In this document: piece by piece, positions 1 to 5,422 of the stretch
Layout: each line of letters begins with the position of its first letter
How positions within the stretch are numbered: position 1 is the stretch's first letter
Assembly: GCF_001854865.1 (NCBI RefSeq)
Contig: NZ_MDDW01000029.1
Location: forward strand, 242,311 to 249,055
DNA from: Rhizobium sp. LCM 4573
Lineage (GTDB): Bacteria > Pseudomonadota > Alphaproteobacteria > Rhizobiales > Rhizobiaceae
DNA length: 6,745 nt
Reading direction: 5' to 3'
Made by a program: the position numbers and the translations under genes
Notes under the pieces: model-generated
Told to the model about the DNA's origin: nothing
Database searches by the model: none
What the model saw: the letters and a program-made list of their open reading frames with translations, nothing else

Positions 1-504
1 CGTGAAGCTTTTCACCTTCTCCGGCGTGCCGAGGATCGGCCGGCCGATCGTCTGGTCGCGATAGGCGGCCTCCGAAAAGCGGTCGAAGACAACGTCATCC
101 GGCGTGTCGTTGGCGGCGCCGATCTCCTGCAGGATGACGTGTTTCTCACGCCGCAGCTCCTCGTCGTCGAAGACCGATTCCGTCAGGATGTCGGCAAGGA
201 TGTCGACCGCGAGCGGCACATGATCCTTCAGCACCCGGGCATAATAGGAGGTGGTTTCGGTGGATGTGGCGGCATTCAGCTCGCCGCCGACATTCTCGAT
301 CTCCTCGGCGATGTCGCGAGCGCTTCGCCGCGCGGTGCCCTTGAAGGCCATATGCTCGAGGAGGTGGGCGATACCGTGTTCTTCTTCGGTCTCGTTGCGA
401 GACCCCGATTTGATCCAAACCCCGAGCGCCACGCTCTCCAGATGGGGCATCGTCTCGGTCACTACTGTCAGCCCGGAGGAAAGCCGGGTGATTTGTACAT
501 TCAT
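1..504 (-). CDS. M16-family zinc metallopeptidase (mitochondrial processing peptidase-like), N-terminal part
   Basis: This is the first 168 residues of an inverzincin (M16) protease, cut by the left window edge. Members are usually a little over 400 residues, so roughly 60% is missing. The zinc site is complete in the visible part: the inverted motif HLLEH at residues 47–51 (H47 and H51 bind zinc, E50 is the catalytic base), and E127 in LQEI about 76 residues later is the expected third ligand. GGELNA (73–78) and the ETTSYY stretch (83–88) are also typical of the MPP/PepR-like M16B branch. The ATG at 504 is preceded by GGAAAG and begins MNVQITRL, the usual family N-terminus. The gene starts 27 bases after the thrC stop on the same strand, so the two are probably co-transcribed; the same order is familiar from rhizobia. 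The natural substrate of these bacterial enzymes is poorly defined. Family assignment is firm, physiological role is not. Confidence 0.93.
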   Translation of the reverse strand, partial: MNVQITRLSSGLTVVTETMPHLESVALGVWIKSGSRNETEEEHGIAHLLEHMAFKGTARRSARDIAEEIENVGGELNAATSTETTSYYARVLKDHVPLAVDILADILTESVFDDEELRREKHVILQEIGAANDTPDDVVFDRFSEAAYRDQTIGRPILGTPEKVKSFT

Positions 505-531
505 AGTCTGTCTTTCCGGCGCCGCCGATAC

Positions 532-1929
532 TCAGTTCCTTGCCCGCGCATGCTCGCCGATGAATTTTTCGACGGCTTTGAGCTCCGGTTCCAAGACGTT
601 GAAGCGCTCCTCCCTGTCCATCAGATCGGCGAGCCATGATGGAAGCGCGGGATCAATTCCGCAAGCGGATTTTACCGCGGCGGGGAATTTGGCCGGGTGC
701 GCGGTTGCCAGCGTGACCATGGGACTTGCCGCCCGGGCGTTCTTTTTCGCGACGAAAACGCCGGTCGCTGTATGCGGATCGATGAGGTAGCCGGTAGCCT
801 CGAGCGTCTCCCGGATCGTCGCCGCCACCTGGCGCTCGGTGGCGCGTCCGGCGCGGAATTCGCGCTTGATGGCTTTCAGCGCCGGCGGCTGGATTTCGAA
901 GGCCCCCGACTGCTTGAGGCTCGCCATGGCGGAGCGGATGGAGGAGGCGTCGCGCCCATAGGCTTCGAACAGCAGCCGCTCGAAATTGGAGGAAATCTGG
1001 ATGTCCATGGAAGGCGAGGTGGTCGCCTTGACGCCCTTCATCTCGTAACGGCCGGACTTCAGCGTGCGGGCGAGGATGTCGTTGTCGTTGGTGGCGATCA
1101 CCAGCCGGTCGATCGGCAGCCCCATCTTCTTGGCGACGTAGCCGGCGAAGATATCGCCGAAATTGCCAGTGGGCACGGTAAACGAGATTTTCCGGTCCGG
1201 CGCGCCCAAGGAAACCGCGGCGGTGAAGTAATAGACAACCTGCGCCATGATGCGCGCCCAGTTGATCGAGTTCACGCCCGAAATCTTCAGCCGATCGCGG
1301 AAGGCGGCGTCGTTGAACATCTCCTTCACCAGGTTCTGGCAATCGTCGAAATTGCCCTTGACGGCAAGCGCATGCACATTGGAGGCGTTCGAGGTGGTCA
1401 TCTGCCGCTGCTGGACGGGGGAGACCTTGCCATGCGGGAAGAGGATGAAGATATCGGTGCGGTCCCGTCCGGCGAAGGCATCGATCGCGGCACCGCCGGT
1501 ATCGCCCGAAGTGGCGCCGACGATGGTTGCGCGTTCGCCGCGTTCGGCAAGCACGTAATCCATCAGCCGGGCGAGCAATTGCATCGCCACGTCCTTGAAG
1601 GCGAGGGTCGTGCCGTGAAAGAGTTCCAGAACGAAATCGTTGGGGCCCGTCTGGACGAGCGGCACAACGGCCGGATGGCGGAAGGTGGCATAGGCCTCGT
1701 CGATCATCGCCTTCAGCTTGTCGGCGGGGATCTCGTCATCCACGAAATGTTTCAAAATCTCGAAGGCCACGTCCTGATAGGGCTTTCCCCGCAATGCCCT
1801 GATCTCGCGTTTCGTCAATGCCGGCCATTCGCGCGGCACATAAAGGCCGCCGTCGCGTGCGAGTCCAGCCAGCAGCGCATCACGGAAGCCGAGCGCGGGC
1901 GCTTCGCCCCGGGTAGAAATGTAGTCCAC
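532..1929 (-). CDS. thrC: Threonine synthase
   Basis: ThrC is a cytosolic PLP enzyme that converts O-phospho-L-homoserine to L-threonine and phosphate, the last step of threonine synthesis. The 465-residue product has the length and motifs of the long (fungal/proteobacterial) ThrC type. The N-terminal signature STRGEAP is at residues 5–11. LFHGTTLAFKD (103–113) carries the presumed Schiff-base lysine K112. GATSGDTGGAA (138–148) and the phosphate-cradle motif GNFGD (255–259) follow. The GTG at 1929 is chosen as start because it gives the family N-terminus and has GGGGA nine bases upstream; a TTG three codons earlier is possible but has poor spacing. The open frame continues upstream to about 2199, but that part does not resemble ThrC and overlaps the divergent lipoprotein gene. 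The M16 peptidase gene follows after 27 bases. All key residues are present, and nothing suggests decay. Confidence 0.97.
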   Translation of the reverse strand: MDYISTRGEAPALGFRDALLAGLARDGGLYVPREWPALTKREIRALRGKPYQDVAFEILKHFVDDEIPADKLKAMIDEAYATFRHPAVVPLVQTGPNDFVLELFHGTTLAFKDVAMQLLARLMDYVLAERGERATIVGATSGDTGGAAIDAFAGRDRTDIFILFPHGKVSPVQQRQMTTSNASNVHALAVKGNFDDCQNLVKEMFNDAAFRDRLKISGVNSINWARIMAQVVYYFTAAVSLGAPDRKISFTVPTGNFGDIFAGYVAKKMGLPIDRLVIATNDNDILARTLKSGRYEMKGVKATTSPSMDIQISSNFERLLFEAYGRDASSIRSAMASLKQSGAFEIQPPALKAIKREFRAGRATERQVAATIRETLEATGYLIDPHTATGVFVAKKNARAASPMVTLATAHPAKFPAAVKSACGIDPALPSWLADLMDREERFNVLEPELKAVEKFIGEHARARN

Positions 1930-2054
1930 GACCTTCAATCCCCAATCGATTTTTCTTCGCGCCGCTGGTATAGACCAGGAAAATTGGCCATGAAAGGCCA
2001 CAAAACGTGATCGCAGACCGGTTGCTGCGGAACAACGGGAAGAGGTGAAGAGAG
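1930..2054. promoter_or_regulatory. Divergent thrC / lipoprotein promoter region
   Basis: This 125-base non-coding gap separates two divergent genes and must hold promoters for both. On the minus strand CTATAC (1973 to 1968) resembles the rhizobial -10 element CTATAT and lies about 40 bases before the thrC start, but no convincing -35 is seen at the right spacing. A small inverted repeat, TGGCC (1985–1989) and GGCCA (1996–2000), lies in the middle and could be an operator or chance. No leader peptide or riboswitch was recognised. Confidence 0.3.
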
Positions 2055-2636
2055 TTGAGTAAGGTGTTCGGCAAGGTATCGCGCGCGCTTGTCTCCATAT
2101 CGCTCCTGGCGGTCGTGACCGGCTGCAATTCTTCCTCTGAAGGCGGAGGATTGGGGCTCGGTCGGCAGGCTTCCGCGGAAGCGCAACAGCCGGCAACACC
2201 GGTGGTTCAGGCTTTCTGCCCGCCCGTGGTGATGCGTGAGGAGGCAGCTTTCCACCGTGTCTACGCCCGCGGCGGCCAGGATGATCCGCAGAAGCTTCTC
2301 TACCAGGCCTCGCTCGCGGACGCGACCCGCGCCTGCACCGCGAACGAAGCCACCCTGACCATCAACGTGGTCGCCCAGGGACGGCTCGTTACCGGAGCGG
2401 CTGGACCGTCGGGCCCGATCTCGCTGCCGATTCGGGTGGACGTGGTCGACGGCGACAACGTCCTTTATTCGCAGGTCGTCAATTTCAAGGTCGATCTGCC
2501 GCCGGGCGCGCCTTCGACCCAGTTCGTCTTCGCAAAGCCGGATGTTACCATTCCGAATGCGGCAGGCGGCGCCTCGCGCTTCACCCGCGTACGCCTCGGC
2601 TTCGAGACGGGGCCAGCCAAGAAGGCCCGGTCCTGA
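2055..2636 (+). CDS. Putative lipoprotein of unknown function
   Basis: The 193-residue protein starts with a typical lipoprotein signal: a short basic segment (K3, K7, R10), a hydrophobic core (about 11–22) and the lipobox VTGC, with C24 as the predicted lipidated cysteine. Residue 25 is Asn, so the +2 inner-membrane retention rule (Asp) gives no retention signal; the rule is uncertain in alphaproteobacteria. After a Ser/Gly-rich linker (25–36), two further cysteines, C55 and C94, could form a periplasmic disulfide. The rest (about 98–185) is rich in alternating hydrophobic residues, as in a beta-rich fold. The start is TTG, preceded by a purine-rich AGAGGTGAAGAGAG stretch; there is no in-frame ATG before the signal peptide. 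The gene is divergent from thrC and convergent with the HAD gene, so it is probably monocistronic. I do not recognise a functional family; it resembles conserved hypothetical rhizobial lipoproteins only in general form. Confidence 0.8.
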   Translation: MSKVFGKVSRALVSISLLAVVTGCNSSSEGGGLGLGRQASAEAQQPATPVVQAFCPPVVMREEAAFHRVYARGGQDDPQKLLYQASLADATRACTANEATLTINVVAQGRLVTGAAGPSGPISLPIRVDVVDGDNVLYSQVVNFKVDLPPGAPSTQFVFAKPDVTIPNAAGGASRFTRVRLGFETGPAKKARS

Positions 2637-2655
2637 TCGTATCGACCTAATTGTT

Positions 2656-2681
2656 GCGGGCGCTGCCTAGATCGCGCCCGC
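2656..2681. terminator. GC-rich hairpin at the convergent gene ends
   Basis: Perfect 8-base arms GCGGGCGC (2656–2663) and GCGCCCGC (2674–2681) enclose a 10-base loop. The hairpin lies between the lipoprotein stop and the HAD gene end, and includes the HAD stop codon (2667–2669). It could serve transcripts from both directions. Neither strand shows a proper T-run after the stem, so it is at best a weak or non-canonical intrinsic terminator. Confidence 0.4.
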
Positions 2682-3356
2682 CCATTCGGTGAGTGCGGCG
2701 ACGACTGCCGGCAGGTCCGACATGCGCGATATCACCGTCTCCGCGCCGGCATCCGTCAGCTGGTCGGCATGACTCGGATAGGTGTGCGAGGCGCCCGTGA
2801 AGCCGACGACGCGCATGCCGGCGGTGCGTGCGCCGTGGATGCCGTGGACCGAATCCTCGACCACCAGCACCTTGGACGGCGAAACGTTGAACTGTTCGGC
2901 CGCGTGCAGGAAGATGTCCGGCTTCGGCTTTGCCCGATCGGGTCCGAGATCCTTGGCCGAGAAGATGTGTGGCGCGAAATAGGGCTTCAGCCCGACCTTG
3001 GTCAGCATCATGTCGAGCCGGTGCGAGCTCGAATTCGAGCAGATGCAGCGCTGCGTGGTGAGGCGGGCAAGGGCGAACTTCACGCCATCGATGATCTTCA
3101 CCTCGCGCTCGAGCTTCGCGTCGAGCAGCTTTTCCGATTTGTCGAGCAGCGAGGCGGAAAGCGGGATGTCCGCCTCTTTCTCGACCGCAAGCAGAATGTC
3201 CTTCCAGGTCAGGCCAGCGAAGCGCTCGCCCATTTCCTCGACGCTGATCGGATAGCCGGCTTCGGTGAGCAGCCGTGATTCCACCTGTGCCGCGATGATC
3301 TCGGAATCGACCAGAACGCCGTCGCAATCGAAAATGATGAGGTCGAATCCACTCAT
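2667..3356 (-). CDS. HAD-superfamily phosphatase (beta-phosphoglucomutase-like subgroup)
   Basis: This 229-residue cytosolic enzyme of the haloacid dehalogenase superfamily is predicted to hydrolyse or transfer a phosphoryl group through an aspartyl-phosphate intermediate with Mg2+. Motif I is DCDGVLVDSE (10–19), with nucleophile D10 and acid/base D12. The following alpha-helical cap (about 17–80) is of the small C1 type. Motif II is S107 in ICSNSSS, motif III is K143 in AKPKPD, and motif IV is VVEDSVHG with E167 and D168. The length and the DCDGVLVDSE form fit the phosphoglycolate phosphatase/beta-PGM-like group that dephosphorylates small sugar phosphates, but the substrate cannot be read from sequence. 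The ATG at 3356 opens MSGFDLIIFD, with AAGG upstream. On the minus strand TATAAA (3396 to 3391) and TTGAGC (3417 to 3412), 15 bases apart, are a tentative promoter. The gene is divergent from bioR by 137 bases, and no functional link to it is evident. Confidence 0.92.
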   Translation of the reverse strand: MSGFDLIIFDCDGVLVDSEIIAAQVESRLLTEAGYPISVEEMGERFAGLTWKDILLAVEKEADIPLSASLLDKSEKLLDAKLEREVKIIDGVKFALARLTTQRCICSNSSSHRLDMMLTKVGLKPYFAPHIFSAKDLGPDRAKPKPDIFLHAAEQFNVSPSKVLVVEDSVHGIHGARTAGMRVVGFTGASHTYPSHADQLTDAGAETVISRMSDLPAVVAALTEWAGAI

Positions 3357-3493
3357 GATGAAACGCCTTGTTGGGGGAGGTACGGGGCCTTTTATACGAC
3401 TGGAGTGGCAAGCTCAACCGATGCCGGTGCATGACTGATGGAAGCTCAGCGGGCAGCTCTCGACAAGCCGGTGGCGCCATTCTAAGGAACCTT
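3357..3493. promoter_or_regulatory. Divergent HAD phosphatase / bioR upstream region
   Basis: This 137-base gap has one AT-rich spot, TTTTATA at 3390–3396, which on the minus strand reads as a plausible -10 for the HAD gene. The best ribosome-binding stretch is AAGGAAC (3484–3490), just before the bioR ATG at 3494. No match to the BioR operator pattern TTATmkATAA was found here on either strand; the nearest string, TTATACGACT, fails at several positions. So there is no sign of autoregulation from this region. Confidence 0.35.
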
Positions 3494-4162
3494 ATGGGCA
3501 AAGAGCCGGAAGACACAATCGCCAGCCGCATCAGCCGGGAGCTTGCCGATCGCATCGTGCGCGGCGAACTGGCGCCCGGCGCCCGGCTCCGCCAGGACCA
3601 TATCGCGGAAGAATTCCAGACGAGTCATGTGCCGGTGCGCGAAGCTTTTCGCCGGCTGGAAGCGCAGGGGCTGGCGATCAGCGAGCCGCGCCGCGGCGTG
3701 CGCGTCGCCTCCTTCGATCTCGCCGAAGTACGCGAAGTGGCGGAAATGCGCGCAGCACTCGAAGTGCTGGCATTGCGCCATGCCGCGCGGCATCTGACGC
3801 CCGCGATCCTCGACGCTGCGGAAGAGGCGACCCGCGAGGGCGATGCCGCAGCCGACGTGCGCGCTTGGGAGGAAGCGAACCGCCGTTTTCACCGGCTCAT
3901 CCTGACCCCTTGCGGAATGAGCCGTCTGCTTGCCTCGATCGACGACCTGCATGCCGCAAGCGCCCGCTTCCTCTTCTCCGCCTGGCAATCCGGGTGGGAA
4001 AAGCGCACCGATCACGACCACCGGGCCATTCTGCTGGCGCTCCGCCAGGGACGGACGGAGGAGGCCTGTGGCATCCTCGAGAAGCATGTCCAATGGATCG
4101 GCCGTGCTCCCCAGGGCGTGAAATCCGGCGCCCCGCGCGAAGCCTTCGCCATCGTCGGCTGA
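3494..4162 (+). CDS. bioR: GntR/FCD-family transcriptional regulator, probable biotin repressor BioR
   Basis: The 222-residue protein has the two-domain layout of the FadR branch of GntR regulators. The N-terminal winged helix covers about 8–72, with LADRIVRGELAPGARL (17–32), recognition region SHVPVREAFRRLEAQG (44–59) and wing EPRRGVRV (64–71). The C-terminal FCD helical domain covers about 77–205, with candidate metal or effector-site histidines H133, H153, H174/H176 and H198. BioR is the alphaproteobacterial repressor of biotin synthesis and uptake genes. The BioR identity rests mainly on context: bioY lies directly downstream on the same strand, and a BioR-type palindrome sits before bioY. 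GntR/FCD proteins are numerous, so from the protein alone another effector would be possible. The ATG at 3494 is chosen for its AAGGA ribosome binding site and because it places the helix-turn-helix normally. The frame is open back to 3368, but that stretch has no domain resemblance. Confidence 0.85.
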   Translation: MGKEPEDTIASRISRELADRIVRGELAPGARLRQDHIAEEFQTSHVPVREAFRRLEAQGLAISEPRRGVRVASFDLAEVREVAEMRAALEVLALRHAARHLTPAILDAAEEATREGDAAADVRAWEEANRRFHRLILTPCGMSRLLASIDDLHAASARFLFSAWQSGWEKRTDHDHRAILLALRQGRTEEACGILEKHVQWIGRAPQGVKSGAPREAFAIVG

Positions 4163-4174
4163 CGAAACCAAGAA

Positions 4175-4184
4175 TTATAGATTT
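4175..4184. promoter_or_regulatory. Degenerate BioR-like half site
   Basis: TTATAGATTT matches eight of the ten positions of TTATmkATAA, with a complete left half (TTATAGAT) and the last two bases wrong. It lies 13 bases after the bioR stop and 142 bases upstream of the main operator. It could be a weak auxiliary site, or chance in AT-rich DNA. It is too far from the bioY promoter to act alone. Confidence 0.3.
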
Positions 4185-4198
4185 TTTATTTCGACCTC

Positions 4199-4214
4199 TA
4201 TCTTGCGAAAGATA
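4199..4214 (+). terminator. Small hairpin with GCGA tetraloop after bioR
   Basis: TATCTT (4199–4204), loop GCGA (4205–4208) and AAGATA (4209–4214) form a perfect 6-base stem capped by a stable GNRA tetraloop. Five T residues follow at 4221–4225, six bases past the stem. The position, 37 bases after the bioR stop, suits a weak terminator for bioR. The stem is AT-rich and the T-run is not adjacent, so this is tentative. Confidence 0.3.
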
Positions 4215-4313
4215 TTGAAGTTTTTGGATCGATGCTCGGCGCGTTTGAATGCTGTCGGCGATTTCCATGCTTGTCATCCGAAGAATCTCCTTTCATAAAA
4301 TATATGGGAATCA

Positions 4314-4329
4314 AAATTATCTATAATTT
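4314..4329. promoter_or_regulatory. BioR operator upstream of bioY
   Basis: A perfect 7+7 palindrome, AAATTAT-CT-ATAATTT, contains TTATCTATAA (4317–4326), which fits the reported BioR consensus TTATmkATAA at all ten positions. It ends five bases before the AGGAG of bioY and lies where a bound repressor would block initiation or early elongation. The neighbouring bioR gene makes the assignment strong. Binding by biotin-charged or biotinoyl-AMP-responsive BioR is known for the family but not shown here. Confidence 0.85.
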
Positions 4330-4344
4330 GAAAAGGAGAGCTCA

Positions 4345-4935
4345 ATGTCACTGATCAACGTCCATGAGGCCACCATCTTCGATCCCCTCCGGCTGGCGGA
4401 TCGCCCTCTGGCGACGAAAGCGGTTTTTGTCCTGGCGGGCACGCTCGTGCTGGCGCTCGCCTCGCGCATCTCCGTGCCGATGGTTCCGGTGCCGATCACC
4501 ATGCAGACCTTCGCGATCACCATGATAGGCGCGCTTTACGGCTGGCGGCTCGGCGGCCTCACGGTGCTTGCCTGGCTCGGCGAAGCCATGCTCGGCGCGC
4601 CGGTTCTTGCCAATGGCTCGGGCGGCCTTGCACCCTTCGTCGGCCCGACCGCGGGCTATCTCGCTTCCTTCCCGATCATCGCGGCGCTTGCCGGCTGGCT
4701 GGCGCAGCGCGGCTGGACCGGCGAGAGGTTCGTGCGGAGCTTCGTTGCGCATCTGAGCGCCAACCTGCTTTGCCTCGCCGCTGGCGGGCTCTACCTCGTC
4801 TGGCTTCTTGGAGCGGAAAAGGCATGGCTGCTGGGTGTCGCGCCCTTCATCCTCGGCGCCGTCCTGAAGTCTGCTCTGGCCGCGGCCGTGCTGAAGGGCG
4901 TGCAGGTCTATGGCGGCCGGACCAGCCTCAATTGA
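4345..4935 (+). CDS. bioY: Biotin transporter substrate-binding component BioY
   Basis: BioY is the integral membrane S-component that captures biotin for uptake, either with an ECF energising module (BioM/BioN) or, in some bacteria, apparently alone. The 196-residue product has the usual length and about six hydrophobic segments (roughly 25–41, 53–68, 70–87, 101–121, 132–155, 160–184). Family signatures are visible: VPITMQTFA (49–57), LGAPVLANGSGG (83–94) and FVGPTAGYLASF (98–109). The ATG at 4345 has an excellent ribosome binding site (AGGAG, six bases away) and follows the BioR palindrome. The next gene (DUF1284) begins 10 bases after the stop, implying one transcript. No bioM or bioN is present downstream, since after DUF1284 the strand switches. 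This BioY is therefore solitary in the window or uses modules encoded elsewhere. Confidence 0.95.
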   Translation: MSLINVHEATIFDPLRLADRPLATKAVFVLAGTLVLALASRISVPMVPVPITMQTFAITMIGALYGWRLGGLTVLAWLGEAMLGAPVLANGSGGLAPFVGPTAGYLASFPIIAALAGWLAQRGWTGERFVRSFVAHLSANLLCLAAGGLYLVWLLGAEKAWLLGVAPFILGAVLKSALAAAVLKGVQVYGGRTSLN

Positions 4936-4952
4936 GGGGCCTCAATTGACGG
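4925..4952 (+). repeat. 14-base tandem duplication across bioY stop / DUF1284 start
   Basis: Two adjacent 14-base units, 4925–4938 and 4939–4952, both begin GCCTCAATTGA and differ at one position only (G4936 versus C4950). The first unit holds the bioY stop (TGA 4933–4935) and the GAGGGG ribosome binding site. The second holds the TTG start at 4946. The segment 4926–4937, CCTCAATTGAGG, is also a perfect palindrome. Confidence 0.85.
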
Positions 4953-5422
4953 TCCGGCTTCGTGCCCATCATCTCCTCTGCATGCTGACATTCGTCGGTG
5001 AAGGCTACAATCCGGCCTTCACCGCGAACTACCGCCGGCTCGCCGAGCGGCTGTCGGCGGGAGAGGAGATCGAAATTGTTCACGGCCCGGACGATATCTG
5101 CGCTCCGCTTCTGGCCGATGCGGAGGCGCATTGCTTTCGGGAGAGTGTCGGGCTGAGGGACAAGGCCGCGGCGCTCGACGTAAGCGCGTTGCTCGGCATC
5201 GCCATTGTGGAGGGATTGGTGATCAGGCCCGATGCGGCATTTCTGGCGAAGCTTCGCGAGGGATTTTCGAAGCATTCCGTTCGCGGGGCCTGTAGCGGCT
5301 GCGAATGGAGCACCCTGTGCGACCGCATCGCCGGTGTCGGCTTCGATGGCGTTCTGGTCGGTTCGGCCCGCCCTATTCGGCCGGAAAGAGCGATAGGAAC
5401 TTCCGCTCGCCGGATGGAGTGA
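4946..5422 (+). CDS. DUF1284-family protein, putative iron-sulfur or metal-binding
   Basis: The 158-residue soluble protein belongs to the DUF1284 family, recognised by the opening VRLRAHHLLCMLTFVGEGY (3–21) and GPDDICAPLL (47–56). The function is unknown; the family is thought to bind an Fe-S cluster because of conserved cysteines. Here they are C12, C52 and C63, plus a C-terminal C-x2-C-x5-C set (C116, C119, C125), with H8, H9 and H62 nearby. The last 20 or so residues after VLVG (136–139) look like a variable tail. The TTG at 4946 is preferred because GAGGGG lies six bases upstream and the family N-terminus follows at once. An in-frame ATG at 4910 inside bioY would add 12 residues. The 10-base gap from bioY suggests coupled expression under BioR. 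A link to biotin (BioB is an Fe-S enzyme) is inference from position only. The 3' end overlaps the convergent ArsR gene by 50 bases. Confidence 0.82.
   Translation: MTVRLRAHHLLCMLTFVGEGYNPAFTANYRRLAERLSAGEEIEIVHGPDDICAPLLADAEAHCFRESVGLRDKAAALDVSALLGIAIVEGLVIRPDAAFLAKLREGFSKHSVRGACSGCEWSTLCDRIAGVGFDGVLVGSARPIRPERAIGTSARRME

Larger units (their letters stand above)
4163..4344 (+). promoter_or_regulatory. AT-rich bioR–bioY intergenic control region
   Basis: This 182-base gap is clearly richer in A+T than the flanking genes. It contains a degenerate BioR-like site just after bioR (4175–4184), a small GNRA-loop hairpin (4199–4214), a candidate promoter and the main BioR box. The candidate promoter is TTGTCA (4271–4276, five of six to TTGACA) with CATAAA (4294–4299) after 17 bases. 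It would start transcription near 4306, just upstream of the operator. A second possibility is the perfect -10 string TATAAT at 4322–4327, inside the operator itself, but it has no good -35. The ribosome binding site AAGGAGAG (4333–4340) precedes the bioY ATG. No protein-coding frame was recognised in the gap. Confidence 0.6.

Noticed and set aside
697..2010. Long open frame on the plus strand antisense to thrC (about 437 codons)
   Set aside because: It is a shadow of thrC in GC-rich DNA: composition is Arg/Gly/His-rich, no domain is seen, and thrC on the other strand has all catalytic motifs.
1930..2199. N-terminal extension of thrC by 90 codons
   Set aside because: The extension has no resemblance to ThrC, overlaps the divergent lipoprotein gene, and the family N-terminus begins at 1929.
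3368..3493. Upstream extension of bioR to a TTG at 3368
   Set aside because: There is no ribosome binding site or domain in the added 42 codons, and the ATG at 3494 has AAGGA and places the winged helix normally.
2647..3555. Minus-strand open frame of about 302 codons overlapping the HAD gene
   Set aside because: It is another frame of the HAD phosphatase gene, with low-complexity Arg-rich translation and overlap of the start of bioR.
3482..4171. Minus-strand frame of about 229 codons antisense to bioR
   Set aside because: It is a mirror frame of a well-supported GntR gene; no motif or ribosome binding site supports it.
4163..4344. Possible riboswitch upstream of bioY
   Set aside because: Apart from one 6-base hairpin no extended conserved fold was seen, and the BioR palindrome explains regulation. 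The thiamin or cobalamin switch hallmarks I know are absent.
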